Below, piece after piece: positions 56,538 to 64,000 of a DNA stretch of 64,000 bases. The position numbers and the translations under genes were made by a program. The notes under the pieces are model-generated. The model ran no database searches. It saw only the letters and a list, made by a program, of their open reading frames with translations, and was not told where the DNA came from. The DNA lies in assembly GCF_003854935.1 (NCBI RefSeq), contig NZ_CP033969.1:2356001-2420000 (forward strand), written 5' to 3'. The stretch is from Cupriavidus pauculus. Its GTDB lineage: Bacteria; Pseudomonadota; Gammaproteobacteria; Burkholderiales; Burkholderiaceae. Position 1 is the first letter of the stretch. Every line of letters begins with the position of its first letter.

Positions 56538-57203
56538 TCATTTGTTCGCGAAGGCAGCGATGGGATCGTCGTCGACCGGCGGCGGTGCAACCTCCGGAGC
56601 CGGGGTCGGGGTCGGAGCAGGCGTCGGCGCCGGTTGCACCGGTGCCGGCGTCATCGGCAGGTTGCTGGCCGCCACCACGCGCCGGGCGCCGTTGTAGCGC
56701 GATGCCCAGTACGACTTGCCCATGTCCTCCAGCCGCACCGTGCCGCCCGTGGCCGGCGCGTGGACAAAGCGGTTCTGGCCCACGTAGATGCCGACATGCG
56801 AATTGGCCCGGCCCGTCGTGTTGAAGAACACCAGGTCGCCCGACGCCACCTCGCTGCGGTCCAGCGACGTGCCGCGCTGGCCCATCTGCTCGGTGGTGCG
56901 CGGCAGGTTCACGTTGGCGGCGCGCGAGACGACATAGCGGACCAGGCCGCTGCAATCGAATCCGGAATCGGGCGTGTTGCCGCCGTAGCGGTAGGGCGTG
57001 CCGACCAGCGACATCGCCTGGATCGAGATTTCCTCCAGGCCGGCGCTTGGGTCGATCATGGGCTTGCTGGGCTGGCGGGGCGGCGCGCCGCTGTGGCGGG
57101 CAGGCGGTCCGCCGGCGCAAGCGGCCAGCAGCATGACGCTGGCGCAGACTGCCGCAAGGGCAGGGCGGGACGACTGGAACGGTACGGGCGGGCGCTGCGG
57201 CAT
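56538..57203 (-). CDS. NlpC/P60-family cell-wall hydrolase lipoprotein
   Basis: This 221-residue exported enzyme is likely to cut peptide cross-bridges of peptidoglycan. A signal peptide ends at LAAC (Cys29). The catalytic triad is Cys84 (DCSGLV), His136 (SHVGIYVG) and His148 (FVHAP). The last 40 residues are a Pro-Ala-Thr tail of unknown role. It is convergent with the Ig-like lipoprotein gene, with 18 bases between stops. Confidence 0.92.
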   Translation of the reverse strand: MPQRPPVPFQSSRPALAAVCASVMLLAACAGGPPARHSGAPPRQPSKPMIDPSAGLEEISIQAMSLVGTPYRYGGNTPDSGFDCSGLVRYVVSRAANVNLPRTTEQMGQRGTSLDRSEVASGDLVFFNTTGRANSHVGIYVGQNRFVHAPATGGTVRLEDMGKSYWASRYNGARRVVAASNLPMTPAPVQPAPTPAPTPTPAPEVAPPPVDDDPIAAFANK

Positions 57204-57315
57204 CCTTGCTGGGATCGTGGCTGGAACCTGGTGGCCGGGTCGATTGCCGGGTCAGGCGTCCACCTCGCGCTGGTATCCCGGCGGCTTGCCAGGAGAAACC
57301 AGCGACCGCGCAAAC

Positions 57316-57798
57316 TTACCAGCGCAACTGTGCGTTGCGCGTGCCGGTGCTGATCTTGATGGACTTGGGCTGACCCTTGTAACTGGCCTCGATATTGTAG
57401 CTGCCTTCGGGCGCACGTATCAGGCAGCGCGGGCCGCCAGCGCGGAAATCGGCCACCTTCTGGCCGTCGCGTGTCAATTTCACGTCAACGTCGGCCAGGT
57501 ACTCGCCCTCGGCGCCCCGCGTGAACAGGATGCCCATGTTGAAATCCTTCTCCTGGGCCGCCAGCCGGGCACGCTCGTCCTCGGCCACGCCGCCGCAGAC
57601 GTAGCTGACCGGCCCCATGGTGCGGATCACCATCTCGTCGGCCGCCGCCTTGGCGGGTTGCAGCGCGGCGGCGACGATCACCGTCGCGCCGATCAGCGCG
57701 GCCACGGCAATGCGTTTGCGCCGGGCCACACGCGCGTTATGGGAAAACAGGGTCCTGCTGGTCGACAGATATCTGCTGAATGACTGCTGCCGGTTCAT
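57316..57798 (-). CDS. exported protein of unknown function
   Basis: This 160-residue protein has a basic N-terminus and one hydrophobic segment (about residues 29-50), then AAADEM, fitting a signal peptide or anchor. The rest looks like a small beta-sandwich with two cysteines (VSYVCGGV, GPRCLIRA) that could form a disulfide. GGAGG lies directly before the ATG at 57798; an earlier in-frame ATG lacks one. The C-terminal half resembles carboxypeptidase-regulatory-like folds, but I cannot assign a family. Confidence 0.75.
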   Translation of the reverse strand: MNRQQSFSRYLSTSRTLFSHNARVARRKRIAVAALIGATVIVAAALQPAKAAADEMVIRTMGPVSYVCGGVAEDERARLAAQEKDFNMGILFTRGAEGEYLADVDVKLTRDGQKVADFRAGGPRCLIRAPEGSYNIEASYKGQPKSIKISTGTRNAQLRW

Positions 57799-57952
57799 CG
57801 ACGCCTCCGTATCGACATGAACACCCGGCAATCATAGCCGGGTCGTGCGGCCCTGGCTGTCGGCCAAACGCCGACGCGCGGGGGGTGTTGCGCCACACTA
57901 AGCGATGCGGAACCGCCCGGCCATGGAACAGGCCGGGGGGATACCAGTAAGA

Positions 57953-57976
57953 CGGCCGCCCGACGCCGGGCGGCCG
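57953..57976 (-). terminator. GC-rich hairpin after phoH, possible terminator
   Basis: CGGCCGCCCG (57953-57962) pairs with CGGGCGGCCG (57967-57976). On the minus strand it follows the phoH stop by five bases and is trailed only by TCTTACT, so the U-tract is poor. Confidence 0.45.
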
Positions 57977-57981
57977 CCGTG

Positions 57982-59676
57982 CTACAGCACGTCCGCTGCG
58001 TGGTCGGCCAGCCGCGAGCGCTCGCCGCGGGCCAGCGTCACGTGGCCGCTGTGGCTCCAGCCCTTGAAGCGATCCACCACGTAGGTCAGGCCAGACGACC
58101 CCTCGGTCAGGTACGGCGTGTCGATCTGGGCGATGTTGCCCAGGCAGACGATCTTGGTGCCCGGGCCGGCCCGCGTGACCAGCGTCTTCATCTGCTTGGG
58201 CGTCAGGTTCTGCGCCTCGTCGATGATGACGAACTTGTTCACGAAGGTGCGGCCGCGCATGAAGTTCATGCTCTTGACCTTGATCCGCGAACGGATCAGC
58301 TCCTGCGTGGCCGCGCGACCCCATTCGCCGGCGCTGTCGTCGCTCTTCTGCAGCACTTCCAGGTTGTCGTCGAATGCGCCCATCCAGGGCTGCATCTTCT
58401 CTTCCTCGGTGCCGGGCAGGAAGCCGATGTCCTCGCCCACCGGCACCGTGGCCCGGGTGACGATGATCTCGTTGTAGAGCTTCTGGTCCAGCACCTGCTC
58501 CAGGCCCGACGCCAGCGCCAGCAGCGTCTTGCCGGTACCGGCCTGGCCCAGCAGCGTGACGAAGTCCACGTCCGGGCTCATCAGCAGGTTCAGCGCGAAG
58601 TTCTGCTCGCGGTTGCGCGCCACCACGCTCCAGACATTGTTCTTGTTGTGGGTGTAGTCCTTCAGCGTCTGCAGCAGGGCGGTCTTGCCGTTGATCTCCT
58701 TGACCTGCGCGTACAGCGGCAGGCTACCGTCCATCGGCTCCAGGTAGACGAACTGGTTGACCAGGAACGACGGCACCAGCGGGCCGGTCAGGCGGTAGAA
58801 CATGGCGCCCGACTTGGGGTCCTGCCAGCTTTCCACGCCCTTGCCGTGCTTGGCCCAGAAGTCGTTGGGCAACTGCATCACGCCCGAGTAGAGCAGGTCC
58901 TTGTCTTCCAGGACCTGGTCGTTGAAGTAGTCCTCGGCCGGCAGGCCCAGCGCCCGCGCCTTGATCCGCATGTTGATGTCTTTCGACACCAGCACGACCT
59001 GGCGCTCCGGGTACTGCTGCTGCAGCGCGCTGACCACGCCCAGGATCTGGTTGTCGGCCTTGCCCTGCGGCAGGCCCTCGGGCAGCTTGATGTCGTTCAG
59101 GCGGGTCTGGAAGAACAGCTTGCCGGCGGCGTCGCGGTTGCCCAGCTTGGCCAGCGGCAGGCCCTCGTCGAGCACGCCGTCGGTGCCACCCACAAGCTGG
59201 TCCAGCGTGCGGCTGACCATGCGCGCGTTGCGCGCCACCTCGCTCATGCCCTTCTTGTGGTTGTCCAGCTCCTCCAGCGTCATCATCGGCAGATAGATGT
59301 CGTGCTCCTCGAAGCGGAACAGCGAGCTCGGGTCGTGCATCAGCACGTTCGTGTCCAGCACGAACAGCTTGCTCGGCCCGGCCGACTTGCGCGTGCGGCG
59401 CGTGGGGCCGGCGGCGGGCTTGACCAGGCTGACGGCCGGCGCGGCCGGCGTGGTGGTGGCCGGCGGGGCGTCGGCGGTCTTGGCCCGGGTCGTGCTGCCG
59501 GCGCGTGCGCGGGTGGCGGGCGCCTGGGTGTCGCCGGTCTCGAGCAGTGCCACCCGCTCCAGGACCGGCACAGGTTTCTTACCCTGCGCGGCTTTGGCCT
59601 TGGAGCTTGCGACCGGCGCGAATTCGCTCGGATCCAGCAGTTGGGCAGGCTTGGCGGGCATGGTAGGCAGCGGCAT
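57982..59676 (-). CDS. PIN-domain PhoH-family ATPase (PhoH2 type)
   Basis: This 564-residue cytoplasmic protein combines an N-terminal PIN ribonuclease domain with a C-terminal PhoH ATPase/helicase domain. The PIN core starts near residue 103 (KLFVLDTNVLMHDPSS) and carries conserved acids. Walker A GQAGTGKT is at about 376-383 and Walker B is VIIDEAQN. The first 100 residues are Ala/Pro/Thr-rich and probably disordered. Proteins of this type have been reported as RNA-unwinding ribonucleases. AAAGGAAAG precedes the ATG. Confidence 0.92.
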   Translation of the reverse strand: MPLPTMPAKPAQLLDPSEFAPVASSKAKAAQGKKPVPVLERVALLETGDTQAPATRARAGSTTRAKTADAPPATTTPAAPAVSLVKPAAGPTRRTRKSAGPSKLFVLDTNVLMHDPSSLFRFEEHDIYLPMMTLEELDNHKKGMSEVARNARMVSRTLDQLVGGTDGVLDEGLPLAKLGNRDAAGKLFFQTRLNDIKLPEGLPQGKADNQILGVVSALQQQYPERQVVLVSKDINMRIKARALGLPAEDYFNDQVLEDKDLLYSGVMQLPNDFWAKHGKGVESWQDPKSGAMFYRLTGPLVPSFLVNQFVYLEPMDGSLPLYAQVKEINGKTALLQTLKDYTHNKNNVWSVVARNREQNFALNLLMSPDVDFVTLLGQAGTGKTLLALASGLEQVLDQKLYNEIIVTRATVPVGEDIGFLPGTEEEKMQPWMGAFDDNLEVLQKSDDSAGEWGRAATQELIRSRIKVKSMNFMRGRTFVNKFVIIDEAQNLTPKQMKTLVTRAGPGTKIVCLGNIAQIDTPYLTEGSSGLTYVVDRFKGWSHSGHVTLARGERSRLADHAADVL

Positions 59677-59811
59677 GCTTGGCTTTCCTTTCAGGGGCTA
59701 AAGGGGGCGAAAAGACTGGCGTACAACCAGGGAACGGCAGAAAGCGGGAAAACCGAAGGGCGCGGAGACGCGGGGTTGCGGGTTGGAGAATCGAACGCCG
59801 ATGCGCAAAAC

Positions 59812-59850
59812 AAAAAAGCCGCCAGTCCTGGGGTACAGGTGTGGCGGCTT
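59812..59850 (-). terminator. terminator after bcp on the minus strand
   Basis: On the minus strand AAGCCGCCA (59850-59842) pairs with TGGCGGCTT (59824-59816), followed by TTTTG. It separates bcp from phoH. The rest of 59677-60044 contains no recognisable gene. Confidence 0.7.
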
Positions 59851-60044
59851 TGTTGCGGTCCGGCGGCACGGCAGGTCCGCTACCAGCCCTTGGACTGTGC
59901 CTGGTGGGCCGGGACGTTACTGCAGCGTGGCAACTGGGATCTGAACGCATTGAGGGCCAATCTACCCGAAGGTTTTGGCTTTTGCAATCGGTCAAATTCT
60001 CGTCGCGGCGGCGCAACTGCGATGGGCCGGGAGGATGCTCCCGT

Positions 60045-60506
60045 TCACATCGCCTTGATGATTTCGAGTACCTCGTCCACGTGGTTCGGCACCTTGATGC
60101 CGCGCATCTCGTGGCGCAGCACGCCCTTGCCGTCGACGACGAAGGTGCTGCGCTCGATGCCGCGCACTTCCTTGCCATACATCTTTTTCATCTTGATGAC
60201 GTCGAACAGGCTGCAGATGGCTTCGTCGGCGTCCGAGATCAGCTCGAACGGAAGCTCCAGCTTGGCCTTGAAGTTCTCGTGCGACTTCAGGCTGTCGCGC
60301 GAGATGCCGTACACCGCCGCCCCGGCGCGCTCGAATGCGTCGTACTGGTCGCGGAAATTCATGGCCTCGGTGGTGCAACCCGGCGTGTTGTCCTTCGGGT
60401 AGAAGTACAGCACCAGGGTCTTGCCGCGCTGGTCGGCGAGGCGGAAGTCCGCGCCGGTCGCGGGGGCCCGGAAGTCGGGAACGGCCTTGTTGAGACTGAC
60501 GGTCAT
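60045..60506 (-). CDS. bcp: thioredoxin-dependent peroxiredoxin Bcp (PrxQ)
   Basis: This 153-residue peroxidase reduces hydrogen peroxide and organic peroxides. The peroxidatic Cys is C44 in KDNTPGCTTEA. The position five residues later, Cys in E. coli Bcp, is Met here. The only other Cys is C98 (EAICSLF), so it may use that one or act as a 1-Cys enzyme. GGAGAG precedes the ATG at 60506, and the frame is open further upstream. Confidence 0.93.
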   Translation of the reverse strand: MTVSLNKAVPDFRAPATGADFRLADQRGKTLVLYFYPKDNTPGCTTEAMNFRDQYDAFERAGAAVYGISRDSLKSHENFKAKLELPFELISDADEAICSLFDVIKMKKMYGKEVRGIERSTFVVDGKGVLRHEMRGIKVPNHVDEVLEIIKAM

Positions 60507-60664
60507 GCTGGTGGCTCTCCTGGCTGGCGAAGCATCATCGGTGATGGCGGCGGCCCATTCGTGTCTGACAGCCCGGACCTGCGCCATGGCGGGTGCAGAT
60601 TGGGGCAGTTGGACGGACTTCAAGCGTGGCGCCGGCTCAACCCGGCAAAAAGGCGCCGGGCGCG

Positions 60665-61051
60665 CTAGCCCTCGGCGGCGGGCTCCACCAGCAGCACGGC
60701 CGCCACCTTGCGGCCTTCGGCCATGAGGATATTGTAGGTGCGGCATGCGGCCTGCAAGTCCATCGCGTCCACGCCGATATGCCGGCGCGCCAGCGCCGCG
60801 GTCAGCCGCGGGTGCGGAAAGCGCAGCCGGTTGCCGGTGCCCAGCAGCACCACCTCGGGCTTGCGGTCCAGCAGCGCCTCGAAGTGCGCCGGTTCCAGGT
60901 CCTCGAAGCGGCCGGCCGGCCAGGGCACGACCTCGCCCTCGGGCATGACCAGCACGGACTGGTCGTGGCGGACCGCGTTGATCTCGATGTATCCGGGCCC
61001 GTAGCCGGTCACGGTATTGAGGTTCTGGGGCTTGTCGGCGTGGAGTTTCAA
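60665..61051 (-). CDS. Mth938-like domain protein (DUF498)
   Basis: This 128-residue protein of the Mth938/DUF498 fold is related to NDUFAF3, a complex I assembly factor. Family blocks are YIEINAVRHDQSVLVMPEG and PEVVLLGTGNRLRFPHP. No ATG exists at the expected place, so I used a TTG at 61051 with GAGG about nine bases upstream, which gives the usual N-terminus (KLHADKPQNLNTVTGYG). The biochemical role is unknown. Confidence 0.82.
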   Translation of the reverse strand: MKLHADKPQNLNTVTGYGPGYIEINAVRHDQSVLVMPEGEVVPWPAGRFEDLEPAHFEALLDRKPEVVLLGTGNRLRFPHPRLTAALARRHIGVDAMDLQAACRTYNILMAEGRKVAAVLLVEPAAEG

Positions 61052-61241
61052 GTGGGGTGCCTCGTGCCGCCCGGGGCTGCCTGGGCGCCGGCCCGGCGGC
61101 GCGGGGCGCGGCGGGACGCCTCGGCGGTGGGGGCGGGCGGCGGGTTGGTGGCAGGATCGTGCGCGCAGGCGCCCGGAAGGCGTGCCGCGATGCAGGAATC
61201 CATGCCGAAGTCTGTCATAATCCGATATCTTATAGCTTTTG

Positions 61242-64000
61242 GTGCGACACGCACTTTTCGTGTCCGGTAGCTCATCGTTAAGAGCACGCTCAATAGAGCA
61301 TCGACCTTTGCGGAGACAAGGGGAAGGCCTCGGCCTGAACCGTCCAATCTCAGCCATTTCTTGCTTTGACAGGCCCAGCCGCAAGGTTGGAGCGAGTCCA
61401 TGTGTTGTGGGAAGGCCAGCGTATCGGCTAACTCGCAGCTTGCTATTTGCTGGATGGATTTCCAGCCATTGCCCAAAGGCGGGGACGCTTGCCTTTGGGC
61501 AGGTGTCTTTGCAGTACGCGCTCTCCCCCGGAGGGTGCGGGTGGATATGCCGCAGCAGTTTCGCTGCGTGTTCGCTACATAGCATTTAAACCGGCCCAAT
61601 AGGGTCGGCGCTACGTTCTTTGGGACGCAGACCATGCGCTCGCAAGAGCCCGTCTGTCGTCAAGCGCCTGCCAACATGGAGGCACTGAAGTAATGAAGTG
61701 AGGTTCCCGGAGCGATAGCTCTGCGCGTTATGGTTCGGTCGAATACACCCGCGAGGGTGCCTCGATAGAGAACCTGCTATGCGACTAGCAGTAGCCTAGG
61801 GAGACATGCGTCACCGGTAACGGTGGGGTGTGAAGCTCTCCTGACAACGTAGCCCCTGTAAGGGTGCGTCCCTGTCGTGAGATAGGGGCGCAGAGACTCC
61901 GAGCAGCAATGGGGTCAAGGAGCCAGGCTGACTGGTATGGGTAATGTAAGTGAACTGCTGATAAACGTCGTAAATAAGGCGGTGCCAAAGCTGCTGATAG
62001 GCACTAACCAAACGGTACGTGATCGGATGCTCCGCTCGAAAGTCGGAGTACGTCGCTAGATAGATCACCGGCGAAGAGGCAGGCCCTAACCCAGTCGTGT
62101 AATGCGCAGGGAACGTGGTAAGCCCGTATGGCTGCCGGAGCGCCATATGGCTCCGGCAGGCGAACCGCAAGGGACGCTGTTGGCTGTGCGGGTATGGGAG
62201 GTTGGAGAAAGCGAACGCCGGGTTGTAATGATCCGGATAGGGGTTGAAACATTACCTCACGCGAAAGCGGGCAGACTTCCAACTGGTCTTTCGTCGCAAG
62301 ACGGCTGACTGAACTCGCTTGTTTAATTTTCTTCCCTTGGGGGGTGACATGCCCCTCAAGGGGCATGTTGTCTCTGTTGCTTGGGGAAGTCCTCAAGATA
62401 GGAGAGCAGCATGGAAGCATTGATCCGCGAGGATGAATCTGCGCCCTCCGGCATCCCGCAGCGATGGGGCGACATCAATTGGCGCCGCGTCGACCGGAAT
62501 GTTCGGGCAATGCAGATTCGAATTGCGAAGGCAACACAGGATGGGGATTGGCGCCGGGTGAAAGCCCTGCAACGATCCCTGACCCGCTCGTTTTCCGCTA
62601 AAGCATCGGCGGTACGACGAGTGGCGATGAACCAAGGAGCGCGGACGGCGGGAGTCGACCGCGTAGAGTGGGACTCACCTGAAGCCCGATGGGCAGCCAT
62701 TGGGAGGTTGAAGCGCCGGGGGTATCGCCCGCTGCCATTAAGGCGGGTGTATATACCCAAGGCAAATGGGAAAGAACGCCCTCTGGGCATTCCGACCATG
62801 CACGACCGGGCCATGCAGGCGCTGTATCTGCTGGCGCTGGAACCGGTGTCCGAAGGAACGAGCGACCCGAACTCTTACGGGTTTCGGATCAATCGCTCTA
62901 CCGCGGATGCCATGTCCCAGCTGTTTGTTTCCCTATCCAAGAAAGCCTCGGCTCAATGGGTGCTGGAAGCAGACATCAAAGGGTGCTTTGACCATATCAG
63001 TCACGACTGGCTGGAGCGCAATGTCCCAATGGATAAAGCAATCCTACGGAAGTGGTTGAAAGCTGGCGTCGTATTTCAAGGCCAGTTTCAGGCGACCGAT
63101 GCTGGAACACCACAGGGGGGCATCATTTCCCCGACCTTGGCAAATGTGGCACTGAACGGGTTGGAACAACAACTGATCGAGTCCTTGCGGGCCAGACTGG
63201 GCGTTGCCAACACGAAGAAGCTGAAAGTGAACGTCGTACGGTACGCGGATGACTTTGTGATCACCGGCAACACGCCGGAAGTGCTGGAGCACGAAGTGAA
63301 GCCGTGGGTAGAACAGTTCCTAGCAACACGAGGACTGACGCTCTCCACGGAGAAAACACGAATCGTCAATATCGCTGACGGCTTTGACTTTCTAGGGTGG
63401 AATTTCCGGAAATACTCGGGAACGCTGCTCATCAAACCGAGCAAGAAAAACGCGCAAGCGTTCTATCGCAAGGTAAAGGAGGTCATCGGGGCACATAGGG
63501 GGAAACGGACGGCAGATCTAATCCAGAAGTTGAACCCGATGCTGAGGGGCTGGGCGCAGTATCACAGCCCAGTGGTTGCGAAAGCGATGTTCGCCCGCAT
63601 GGAGCATCTGATCTTTAGGTCTCTATGGAGGTGGGCAAAGCGGCGACACCGAAGGAAGGGTACCGAGTGGGTGCGAAGGACATACTTCGCCTCAGTTGGA
63701 AACCGGAACTGGGTGTTCGGTTCCACGATGTGGAATAGGGCGGGTGAGCGCTACTGGATGGAACTGTATTCGATGCCGAGTACGCCTATCCGGAGGCACA
63801 AGAAAGTTCGCGGGGACTACCATCCCTTCGACCCAGCGCAGGAAATGTATGGCGAAACGCTGCGGCAGGAACGTATGGCAGAAAGCATGTCGTACCGAAG
63901 GCAGTGGGCAAAGCTGTTCATGTCCCAGCGGGGCTTGTGTGCGGTATGCCAGAGCAAGATTACCAAAGAGACAGGATGGGATGACCATCACATCGAACCT
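61242..64000 (+). mobile_element. group II intron, 5' part (runs off the window)
   Basis: The sequence from 61242 begins GTGCGAC, the conserved 5' end of group II introns. About 1,170 bases of folded, A/T-richer RNA without a credible gene follow (ribozyme domains I-III and the start of IV). A reverse transcriptase/maturase gene then begins at 62411. A perfect CATGCCCC-TCAA-GGGGCATG hairpin at 62348-62367 lies in the domain IV region before the gene. Domains V and VI are beyond the window. It lies upstream of, and divergent from, the Mth938 gene. The 5' exon ends TTATAGCTTTTG. Confidence 0.88.
62411..64000 (+). CDS. group II intron reverse transcriptase/maturase with HNH endonuclease (partial)
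   Basis: At least 530 residues of the intron-encoded protein are present; the C-terminus is cut by the window edge. The RT domain shows RRVYIPKANGKERPLGIPT (about 110), TPQGGIISPTLAN (about 233) and the catalytic YADD (278-281). The maturase X domain includes LRGWAQYHSPVVAKAMF. An HNH endonuclease domain begins CAVC (C510, C513) and DDHH (H526, H527). AGGAGAG precedes the ATG. All catalytic residues seen are intact, so the element may be active. Confidence 0.95.
   Translation, partial: MEALIREDESAPSGIPQRWGDINWRRVDRNVRAMQIRIAKATQDGDWRRVKALQRSLTRSFSAKASAVRRVAMNQGARTAGVDRVEWDSPEARWAAIGRLKRRGYRPLPLRRVYIPKANGKERPLGIPTMHDRAMQALYLLALEPVSEGTSDPNSYGFRINRSTADAMSQLFVSLSKKASAQWVLEADIKGCFDHISHDWLERNVPMDKAILRKWLKAGVVFQGQFQATDAGTPQGGIISPTLANVALNGLEQQLIESLRARLGVANTKKLKVNVVRYADDFVITGNTPEVLEHEVKPWVEQFLATRGLTLSTEKTRIVNIADGFDFLGWNFRKYSGTLLIKPSKKNAQAFYRKVKEVIGAHRGKRTADLIQKLNPMLRGWAQYHSPVVAKAMFARMEHLIFRSLWRWAKRRHRRKGTEWVRRTYFASVGNRNWVFGSTMWNRAGERYWMELYSMPSTPIRRHKKVRGDYHPFDPAQEMYGETLRQERMAESMSYRRQWAKLFMSQRGLCAVCQSKITKETGWDDHHIEP

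Noticed and set aside
61239-62410. Several short open frames before the intron protein
   Set aside because: They lie in the folded ribozyme RNA of the group II intron.

Overview
The window is GC-rich (about two-thirds G+C), densely coded bacterial chromosome. Several traits point to a betaproteobacterium of the order Burkholderiales, most likely Cupriavidus or a close Ralstonia relative: a sucA-sucB-lpdA cluster behind a structured leader, a ccoIS-ccoNOQPGH cluster beside fnr, rpsF-priB-rpsR-rplI-dnaB, rimP-nusA-infB-rbfA-truB, and a lexA gene with two CTGT-N8-ACAG boxes. The genus is inferred from gene content and protein character. No database search was possible.

Layout. 1-3749: a glycerol-3-phosphate/glycerophosphodiester uptake operon (end of ugpB, then ugpAECQ). 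3750-9909: the 2-oxoglutarate dehydrogenase complex. 9944-11041: zapE. 11127-19426: cbb3-type cytochrome oxidase assembly and structural genes, with an FNR box in front of ccoI and another in front of ccoN. The fnr gene itself follows on the opposite strand, divergent from a TauE/SafE-family membrane protein. 21583-24400: scpB and rluB. 24464-31153: the translation/transcription operon rimP-nusA-infB-rbfA-truB behind a promoter and an attenuator-like double hairpin. 31347-36420: a minus-strand marR - outer-membrane factor - emrA - emrB efflux operon. 36561-44512: typA, a sterol-desaturase-like membrane enzyme, a chemoreceptor, a 3-hydroxyisobutyryl-CoA hydrolase-like crotonase, an FMN reductase, a 24-residue membrane peptide and dusA. 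44513-45639: a long, mostly non-coding stretch with at least three intrinsic terminators, an apparent pair of sibling small RNAs and one small protein gene. 45640-54404: tRNA-His, an AraC regulator with a cupin, lexA, asparaginase, the ribosomal/primosomal rpsF operon, dnaB, and a DUF47-Pit phosphate transporter pair. 54705-61051: an Ig-like lipoprotein, an NlpC/P60 lipoprotein, an exported unknown, PhoH, Bcp and an Mth938-type protein. 61242-end: a group II intron (ribozyme domains, then a reverse transcriptase/maturase/HNH protein cut off by the window edge).

How the parts work together. Most of the window is core metabolism and macromolecular synthesis. The clearest local circuit is oxygen control: FNR, made from 19460-20233, should bind TTGAT-N4-ATCAA sites centred about 41 bases before the likely starts of the ccoIS and ccoNOQPGH transcripts. 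It would thereby raise the high-affinity oxidase together with its copper-loading pump. A second self-contained unit is the MarR-controlled tripartite drug pump. The best candidates for undescribed biology are RNA-level: the Shine-Dalgarno-masking hairpin before sucA, the promoter/double-hairpin/terminator before rimP, the paired small-RNA-like units after dusA, and the 24-residue peptide gene whose ribosome-binding site abuts a perfect inverted repeat.
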